Position numbers and translations under genes: made by a program. The notes below the pieces were generated by a model, which was not told the DNA's origin, made no database searches, and saw nothing but the letters and a program-made list of their open reading frames with translations. DNA of 11,528 bases from an uncultured Flavobacteriales bacterium (lineage in GTDB: Bacteria > Bacteroidota > Bacteroidia > Flavobacteriales_D > Crocinitomicaceae), in contig CAIUKX010000366.1 in the NCBI GenBank assembly GCA_903899795.1, positions 1 to 11,528 of the forward strand, written 5' to 3'. This document shows positions 7,214-11,528 of this stretch, one piece after another (position 1 is the stretch's first letter; the number at the start of each line of letters is the position of its first letter).

Positions 7214-7501
7214 TTACATATGCGAAATTCCATCTGGAACATCGTAAAACAAAGGGTGACGGTATGCTTTTGAATCTGCCGGTTCAAATAATGAATCTGC
7301 TTCCGATGGATCCGATGCGAATACATTGTTCGATTCAACCACCCAAATACTAATTCCTTCGGAGCGGCGTGTATAGACATCGCGTGCATTTTCAACCGCC
7401 ATTTTTGAATCAGCAGCTCTTAAACTTCCAACATGTTTGTGGTTCAATCCCTGTTTGCTTCGGATGAAAACTTCCCACAATGGCCATTCTTTGTTTGACA
7501 T
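7214..7501 (-). CDS. paaB: PaaB, small subunit of phenylacetyl-CoA epoxidase
   Basis: PaaB is a 95-residue small subunit that bridges PaaAC heterodimers in the oxygenase. WPLWEVFIRSKQGLNHKHVGSL at the N-terminus, then the NARDVYTRR(S)EGISIWVV core, are hallmarks of the family. The ATG at 7501 follows an A-rich leader on the coding strand. It is separated from paaA by 54 bases that include the palindromic repeat at 7533-7558. The gene order A-B-C-D is the standard one. Confidence 0.94.
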   Translation of the reverse strand: MSNKEWPLWEVFIRSKQGLNHKHVGSLRAADSKMAVENARDVYTRRSEGISIWVVESNNVFASDPSEADSLFEPADSKAYRHPLFYDVPDGISHM

Positions 7502-7532
7502 AATTTTTTATTTTTTTATTTTTCTTGCTTTA

Positions 7533-7558
7533 TAGGGACAGGTCGTGACCTGTCCTTA
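7533..7558. repeat. Palindromic interspersed repeat, copy 1, at the paaA stop codon
   Basis: GGACAGGTC (7536-7544) and GACCTGTCC (7547-7555) are perfect inverted arms around GT, extended by TAG/TTA to 12 bp per side with one G/T pair. The TAA stop of paaA (7558-7556 on the minus strand) forms the edge of the element. It matches 22 of 26 positions of the palindrome at 11501-11526. On the transcribed strand the hairpin is followed by an A-rich tract, not a T tract, so it is not a standard terminator for paaA. A role in mRNA processing or stability between paaA and paaB is possible. Confidence 0.75.
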
Positions 7559-8503
7559 CGATGCCTTTTGAATTTTTCTTTTTTCTGCATAAGCCATGGC
7601 TGCATCTCGCACCCATTGCCCGTCTTCTTTGGCTTTTCGTCGTGCATCAACACGTTCCTTGTTGCATGGACCATTACCTTTCACCACTTCCCAAAATTCC
7701 GCCCAATCAATTACACCGAAATCGTAGTGACCGGTTTCTTCGTTGAACTTTAAATCTTTATCAGGAATTGTAAGACCTATCATGTGCGCTTGAGGAACAG
7801 TTACATCAACAAATTGCTGGCGTAGTTCATCATTGGTCAAACGCTTGATTTTCCATTTCATCGATTGAAGTGTATTTGGAGACTCAGCATCGTTAGGACC
7901 AAACATCATTAGTGCAGGCCACCAAAAACGATTCAAGGCATCTTGTGCCATTTCTTTTTGTTCAGGTGTACCTTGTGCCAAAAGGGAAATAATTTCAAAT
8001 CCCTGACGTTGATGAAACGATTCTTCTTTACATACACGCACCATCGCACGTGCATAAGGTCCGTAGGAACAACGGCACAGCGGTACTTGGTTCATGATCG
8101 CAGCTCCGTCTACCAACCAGCCAATCGCCCCCATATCTGCCCACGAAGTGGTCGGGTAATTGAAAATAGAAGAATATTTAGCTTTACCAGTATGTAGGTC
8201 ATCAATGGTTTGTTCTCGATCCGCGCCTAGGGTTTCAACAGCACTGTATAAATACAATCCGTGGCCGGCTTCATCTTGAACTTTTGCCAACAAAACGGCT
8301 TTTCTTCTCAGGTTCGGAGCACGGGTAATCCAGTTTCCCTCAGGAAGCATACCTACGATTTCCGAATGTGCATGTTGAGATATTTGTCGAATTAACGTTT
8401 GACGATATTCTTCTGGCATCCAATCTCTTGGTTCAATTTTTATATCGTTGTCAATTTTTTCTTGAAAACGTCTTTCCAACTCTTGAATATTTAGATCTTT
8501 CAT
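7556..8503 (-). CDS. paaA: PaaA, catalytic di-iron subunit of phenylacetyl-CoA epoxidase
   Basis: PaaA is the oxygenase subunit that converts phenylacetyl-CoA to the ring-1,2-epoxide with O2 and electrons from PaaE. It has 315 residues from the ATG at 8503, close to known PaaA. The ferritin-like di-iron ligands are visible: Glu48 in HAHSEIVG, E78-AG-H81 in KVQDEAGHG, Asp132 in WLVDGAA and E161-SF-H164 in CKEESFHQ. The spacing from Glu48 to Glu78 agrees with the E. coli enzyme as I recall it. A TTG in frame at 8527 would add eight residues, but it is part of the -7 promoter element, so it should not be in the mRNA. ATG 8503 is preferred. First gene of the minus-strand paaABCD operon. Confidence 0.95.
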   Translation of the reverse strand: MKDLNIQELERRFQEKIDNDIKIEPRDWMPEEYRQTLIRQISQHAHSEIVGMLPEGNWITRAPNLRRKAVLLAKVQDEAGHGLYLYSAVETLGADREQTIDDLHTGKAKYSSIFNYPTTSWADMGAIGWLVDGAAIMNQVPLCRCSYGPYARAMVRVCKEESFHQRQGFEIISLLAQGTPEQKEMAQDALNRFWWPALMMFGPNDAESPNTLQSMKWKIKRLTNDELRQQFVDVTVPQAHMIGLTIPDKDLKFNEETGHYDFGVIDWAEFWEVVKGNGPCNKERVDARRKAKEDGQWVRDAAMAYAEKRKIQKAS

Positions 8504-8524
8504 AGTGAAATTGTTATAGTTGTA

Positions 8525-8555
8525 CAAAATTAGCTAATAATGTTCATTATTTCAA
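8525..8555 (-). promoter_or_regulatory. paaA promoter (TTG-N20-TAATTTTG)
   Basis: On the minus strand TTG (8555-8553) is followed after 20 bases by TAATTTTG (8532-8525). This is an exact fit to the Bacteroidota promoter TTG-N17-23-TAnnTTTG. Transcription should begin around 8518, giving a leader of about 15 bases before the ATG at 8503. It is the best promoter in the window. Confidence 0.7.
8536..8551. promoter_or_regulatory. Candidate operator between -33 and -7 of the paaA promoter
   Basis: AATAATGTTCATTATT is a palindrome with perfect 7-bp arms and a TT centre, and it lies wholly within the 20-base promoter spacer. A repressor bound here would block RNA polymerase. TetR- and GntR-type regulators of phenylacetate genes (PaaR, PaaX) use short palindromes near paa promoters, so one of these is a reasonable guess. 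No such regulator gene is in the window. Confidence 0.5.
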
Positions 8556-8562
8556 TATAAAA

Positions 8563-8579
8563 TCTATCCAAAAGATAGA
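8563..8579. promoter_or_regulatory. Second inverted repeat in the paaA-paaE control region
   Basis: TCTATC and GATAGA are exact inverted 6-bp arms around CAAAA. The repeat lies just upstream of the -33 element of paaA and 71 bases before the paaE start. It could be a second regulator site or a short hairpin in a plus-strand leader. In the plus direction the only -7-like sequence is TAATTTTA (8619-8626), one base off consensus and without a -33 TTG. Confidence 0.25.
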
Positions 8580-8650
8580 GAAGATTCTGTCGGAGCACCA
8601 TTTCTTTATGAAAATGTTTAATTTTACCCTCAAAATATTTTTTAATTCGA

Positions 8651-9718
8651 ATGACTCCAAAATTTCACTCACTTACAATTTCTGATATTCGCAAGGAAAC
8701 TGAGGATACCGTTTCAATCGCTTTTACGATTCCTTCCGATTTGCAGCAAGATTATAGTTTTCAATCAGGTCAATATTTAACACTTCGTGCTACGATTGAT
8801 GGAGAAGATACCCGACGTTCTTATTCATTGTGTTCTTCCCCTTTTGAAAATGAGTGGCGAGTGGCTGTAAAAAGAGTAGAAGGAGGAAAATTTTCCAATT
8901 TTGCCAATGAGAAATTAACGGTTGGTCAAGCAATGGAAGTAATGACTCCAACCGGAAATTTCCACGTTAACATTTCAGAATCAAATAAAAAATCGTATGT
9001 TTTGATTGCTGCAGGGAGCGGAATTACACCAATTATTTCGATCGCGAAATCGGTTTTAAAAGATGAACCAGAGAGTGATGTTACCTTGTTCTACGGTAAC
9101 AAAGGTTTTGCTTCAATCATTTTCAGAGAAGAAATTGAGGCGTTGAAAAACAGGTATATGGATCGTCTTCGTGTGGTTCATGTACTTTCACGGGAGAGTT
9201 TGGGAAATGCAATTCAAAAAGGCAGAATTAACAAAGAAAAATTAGAAAAATTATATACAGCTTTCTTGTCCAATACGACTATTGATGCGGTTTTTGTCTG
9301 CGGTCCTGAATCAATGATTCACGATACAAAGGAAGTGTTGGGACAGTATGTAAATGATCCGAAATGCATCCACTTTGAGTTGTTTACAACTTCAGCTCCG
9401 GTTGCAGCTGCAGCTTCGGTAAGTAACGAGCCGACAGTAGCTTCCAATATTAAAGTTATCATTGATGGAGATACGATAGATTTTGCATTGGATTCAGACG
9501 GTGATTCTATTTTGGATGCAGCAACCAAAGCAGGTGGTGATTTACCTTTTGCCTGTAAGGGTGGAGTTTGTTGTACATGCAAGGCCAAAGTTTTGGAAGG
9601 AACAGCAAAAATGAATGTAAATTATGCATTGGAAGCGGATGAAGTGGAGGCTGGGTATATTTTAACTTGCCAAGCTCATCCAACAAGTAAAACATTAACA
9701 GTATCATTTGACGATTAA
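8651..9718 (+). CDS. paaE: PaaE-type NAD(P)H reductase of phenylacetyl-CoA epoxidase, first copy
   Basis: This 355-residue reductase carries electrons from NAD(P)H through FAD and a 2Fe-2S centre to the PaaABC oxygenase, and it matches the size of known PaaE. Domains in order: the FAD-binding barrel (~1-110) with R56-S-Y58-S59; the nucleotide-binding domain (~110-235) with GSGITP (122-127) and CGPESM (from C217); an Ala-rich linker (APVAAAASVSNEP); then a plant-type ferredoxin domain (~265-355). The ferredoxin cysteines are C302-x4-C307-x2-C310-x29-C340. It is divergent from paaA across a 147-bp control region and is the first of three tightly packed plus-strand genes. All functional motifs are intact. 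Which of the two reductases serves PaaABC is not decidable here; this one is favoured by position and length. Confidence 0.9.
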   Translation: MTPKFHSLTISDIRKETEDTVSIAFTIPSDLQQDYSFQSGQYLTLRATIDGEDTRRSYSLCSSPFENEWRVAVKRVEGGKFSNFANEKLTVGQAMEVMTPTGNFHVNISESNKKSYVLIAAGSGITPIISIAKSVLKDEPESDVTLFYGNKGFASIIFREEIEALKNRYMDRLRVVHVLSRESLGNAIQKGRINKEKLEKLYTAFLSNTTIDAVFVCGPESMIHDTKEVLGQYVNDPKCIHFELFTTSAPVAAAASVSNEPTVASNIKVIIDGDTIDFALDSDGDSILDAATKAGGDLPFACKGGVCCTCKAKVLEGTAKMNVNYALEADEVEAGYILTCQAHPTSKTLTVSFDD

Positions 9719-9722
9719 AGGT

Positions 9723-10805
9723 ATGGGATTATTTGGGAAATTATTTAAAAAGGAAGATGCGCCAAAAAAGCACAAAGGTTTTTTTGATTTAACGATCGAA
9801 AAAGTGGAACGATTAACGGCTGAAAGTGTAAAGGTTTCATTGGCAGTTCCTGAGGATTTAAAATCGACCTTCGCTTTTGAAGCTGGACAATACATCAATT
9901 TTTTGGTAGATGTCAACGGAACAGAGGAAAGAAGATCGTATTCGATTTGCAGTGGACCGGGAGAAACCTTAGCTGTAGCTGTAAAAGCAGTTGAAAACGG
10001 TAAAGTTTCCAATTGGTTTAATAAAACGGCGGCTGAAGGAATGGATGTTCAGGTATCCAAGCCGGAAGGTAATTTTCGTTTGAAATCGGGGTATAAAAAT
10101 GTGGTAGCTTTTGCTGCCGGAAGTGGTATTACACCTATTATGTCTATTGCGAAAGCTTTGCAAAGCCGTAGCGGTAACATGAAATTATTTTATGGAAACC
10201 GAACGATTGGATCAACGTTATTTTACAACGAAATTCAGAAGTTGAGCCATGTTTCACCTCATTATTATTTATCAGGTGAAACAAAGGAAGGTTTTTCTCA
10301 TGGAAGAATTGATAAATCAGCTATTTCAGAAATTATCAAACAAGATTTGGATTTATTAAAAGCGGATGCTTTCTTTTTATGCGGACCGGAGGAAATGATT
10401 AAAGCGGGTGTGGATGCATTAAAATTATTCGGTGTTTCAGCTGATAAAGTACATTATGAATTGTTCACGACCCCTGTTTTGATGCAATCGAATACCGTTT
10501 CTGAAGTTTCTACATTTTCTGGAGAAAGTAACGTGAAGGTCATTTTGGATGGCGAAGAAATTGAATTCAAATTGAAGTCCAACGGAAAACCGATTTTGGA
10601 TATCTTGGACAAAGAAGGATTCGATGCTCCTTATTCTTGCCGTGGTGGTGTTTGTTGTTCCTGCAAGGCAAAAGTCTTGAAAGGTAAAGCGACAATGACC
10701 ATGAATTATGCGTTGACGGATGAAGAAGTTGCTCAAGGCTATGTTTTGGTTTGTCAGTCTCATCCGGCAAGTGAAGAATTAATTGTGAGTTTCGATGCAA
10801 AATAA
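9723..10805 (+). CDS. Second PaaE-like FAD/2Fe-2S reductase
   Basis: This paralogue directly follows the first reductase and has the same architecture in 360 residues. It has an extra N-terminal stretch, MGLFGKLFKKEDAPKKHKGF, then FAD motif R71-S-Y73-S74, GSGITP (133-138), CGPEEM and ferredoxin cysteines C306-x4-C311-x2-C314-x29-C344. The ferredoxin domains of the two copies look roughly half identical and the flavin part less, so this is an old duplication, not a recent one. ATG 9723 lies four bases after the previous stop. A TTG at 9708 would overlap it and add five residues, and I judge it less likely. It overlaps the next gene by 11 bases. It may be an alternative electron donor to PaaABC or serve another oxygenase; the function beyond NAD(P)H reductase is inference. 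Confidence 0.85.
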   Translation: MGLFGKLFKKEDAPKKHKGFFDLTIEKVERLTAESVKVSLAVPEDLKSTFAFEAGQYINFLVDVNGTEERRSYSICSGPGETLAVAVKAVENGKVSNWFNKTAAEGMDVQVSKPEGNFRLKSGYKNVVAFAAGSGITPIMSIAKALQSRSGNMKLFYGNRTIGSTLFYNEIQKLSHVSPHYYLSGETKEGFSHGRIDKSAISEIIKQDLDLLKADAFFLCGPEEMIKAGVDALKLFGVSADKVHYELFTTPVLMQSNTVSEVSTFSGESNVKVILDGEEIEFKLKSNGKPILDILDKEGFDAPYSCRGGVCCSCKAKVLKGKATMTMNYALTDEEVAQGYVLVCQSHPASEELIVSFDAK

Positions 10806-11490
10806 AAAAACAATTGTTGTTGTAGGTGCAAGTCGAGGAATCGGTAGAGCTATGGTTGAACAACTGGCAGCTAACCCAAATCATACCGTACTCGCCCTTT
10901 CCAGAAATACCAAGGCAATGGAGGAGTTTTCCGAGTTGGAGAATGTTATCTGTCATCCTTTTGATCTTGAATCAGGACATTTACGCCAAGTAGCTGAAGG
11001 AATTTTTGCAGAAGTTGAGAGCATCGATATTTTAATCAATAACGCTGGAAAATTGATCAACAAACCGTTTGCAGAATTGTCACACGATGAGATTTCTTCA
11101 TGTTATCAAGTCAATACAATTGGTGTGATGCATACTGTTCAAGCGGTTTTACCCAAAATGTTAGAAAAAGGCGGACATATCGTTAACATCAGTTCGATGG
11201 GTGGTTTCCAGGGAAGTGTAAAATTTGCCGGATTGGCAGCGTATTCAACATCCAAGGCTGCTATTGCCAGTTTCACAGAGCTGTTTGCCGAGGAGTATAA
11301 AGATTCCAAAGTGAAGATGAATTGTTTGTGTTTGGGTGCAGCTCAAACCGAAATGTTAGAAGAAGCATTTCCGGGATACGAAGCTCCGGTTTCTGCTGAA
11401 AAAATGGCTGAATTTATTGTTGATTTTGCGCTGAATAGCAATCAATGGATGAATGGAAAGGTTCTTCCTGTGTCGTTAACCACGCCATAG
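10795..11490 (+). CDS. Short-chain dehydrogenase/reductase (SDR)
   Basis: This is a 231-residue classical-type SDR with a Rossmann fold. The cofactor loop GASRGIG (11-17) and NNAG (82-85) are present. The catalytic set is Asn107 (QVNTIG), Ser133/134 (NISSMGG), Tyr150 and Lys154 (YSTSK). Arg14 in the glycine loop and the following LSRN suggest NADPH rather than NADH, by family knowledge. The ATG lies inside the last codons of the second reductase (11-base overlap), so the two are translationally coupled and probably share a task. The substrate is unknown. An alcohol or 3-hydroxyacyl-CoA intermediate of ring degradation is possible but unproven. An intrinsic-terminator-like hairpin spans its stop codon. 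Confidence 0.88.
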   Translation: MQNKKTIVVVGASRGIGRAMVEQLAANPNHTVLALSRNTKAMEEFSELENVICHPFDLESGHLRQVAEGIFAEVESIDILINNAGKLINKPFAELSHDEISSCYQVNTIGVMHTVQAVLPKMLEKGGHIVNISSMGGFQGSVKFAGLAAYSTSKAAIASFTELFAEEYKDSKVKMNCLCLGAAQTEMLEEAFPGYEAPVSAEKMAEFIVDFALNSNQWMNGKVLPVSLTTP

Positions 11491-11499
11491 GTGTGGTTT
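11478..11499 (+). terminator. Hairpin spanning the SDR stop codon
   Basis: AACCACGCC (11478-11486) pairs with GGTGTGGTT (11490-11498) around ATA, with one G/T pair. The right arm begins in the TAG stop and is followed by only a short TTTG. It could act as a terminator alone or with the palindrome that begins at 11499, but the U-run is weak. Confidence 0.4.
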
Positions 11500-11528
11500 G
11501 TAGGGACACGTCGCGACTTGTCCCTACA
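11499..11528. repeat. Palindromic interspersed repeat, copy 2, after the SDR gene
   Basis: A 30-bp palindrome with a single mismatched pair (11509/11518) fills the last bases of the window. TGTAGGGACA on the left is the exact complement of TGTCCCTACA on the right, around a CGTCGCGACT centre. It shares 22 of 26 core positions with 7533-7558. It lies eight bases after the SDR stop. Whether more copies follow to the right cannot be seen. Confidence 0.75.

Noticed and set aside
7502..7535. T-rich tract next to the palindrome as an intrinsic terminator of paaA
   Set aside because: On the coding (minus) strand the tract reads as A-rich after the hairpin, the wrong polarity for an intrinsic terminator, and paaBCD lie downstream in the same operon.
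9708..9722. TTG start at 9708 for the second reductase, overlapping the first gene
   Set aside because: An ATG lies 15 bases on with a normal MGLFGKLFKK start, leaving a four-base gap that suits a coupled operon.
10437..10956. Two long minus-strand open frames (108 and 129 codons) opposite the second reductase and the SDR
   Set aside because: They lie antisense to genes with intact motifs and have His/Ser/Cys-rich composition typical of reverse-frame shadows.
7533..11528. The two palindromes as ends of a transposon carrying paaA and the reductase genes
   Set aside because: No transposase or target duplication is visible, the left copy sits inside the standard paaA-paaB gene order, and the copies are self-palindromic, not terminal inverted repeats.
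1..11528. CRISPR arrays, tRNA or rRNA genes, prophage or defence systems
   Set aside because: I saw no regularly spaced repeats, no cloverleaf or rRNA-like stretch and no recognisable mobile or defence protein anywhere in the window.

Overview
The window looks like chromosomal DNA of a member of the Bacteroidota, most likely Flavobacteriales or a relative. The DNA is AT-rich. A secreted protein ends in a type IX secretion (T9SS) type A sorting domain, which is specific to this phylum. Two promoters match the phylum's -7 element TAnnTTTG, and the paa genes are close-packed. The genus cannot be named from sequence alone.

Layout, left to right. (1) The 3' end of recJ (1-851, +) runs in from outside the window. 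(2) A 924-residue secreted metallophosphoesterase follows (1081-3855, +). It has a signal peptide, an Fn3-like N-domain, the catalytic domain, three tandem beta-modules and a T9SS tail, and it ends at a strong hairpin terminator (3860-3898). (3) A PLP-dependent enzyme of the cystathionine gamma-synthase/lyase/methionine gamma-lyase family (4091-5347, -) is divergent from an Lrp/AsnC regulator (5497-5943, +). The shared intergenic region carries a direct repeat and an imperfect palindrome. (4) The phenylacetyl-CoA epoxidase genes form a minus-strand operon, paaA-paaB-paaC-paaD, read from 8503 down to 5958. (5) Divergent from paaA, a plus-strand operon holds two consecutive PaaE-type flavin/2Fe-2S reductases (8651-9718 and 9723-10805). 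A short-chain dehydrogenase (10795-11490) overlaps the second one.

How the genes work together: PaaABC form the di-iron oxygenase that epoxidises the ring of phenylacetyl-CoA, PaaD is its Fe-S maturation helper, and PaaE feeds electrons from NADPH through FAD and a 2Fe-2S centre. The two half-operons share a 147-bp control region. In it, a 16-bp palindrome lies inside the spacer of a consensus paaA promoter, which suggests repression of the minus-strand operon. No ligase (paaK), isomerase (paaG), ring hydrolase (paaZ), beta-oxidation gene or paa regulator is in the window.

The most notable non-coding structure is a palindromic repeat of about 26-30 bp present twice: between paaA and paaB (7533-7558, overlapping the paaA stop) and at the right end of the window (11499-11528). 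I found no rRNA, tRNA, CRISPR array, transposase or phage gene. The window is mostly ordinary metabolism. The items worth following are the palindrome family, the doubled PaaE and the putative operators.
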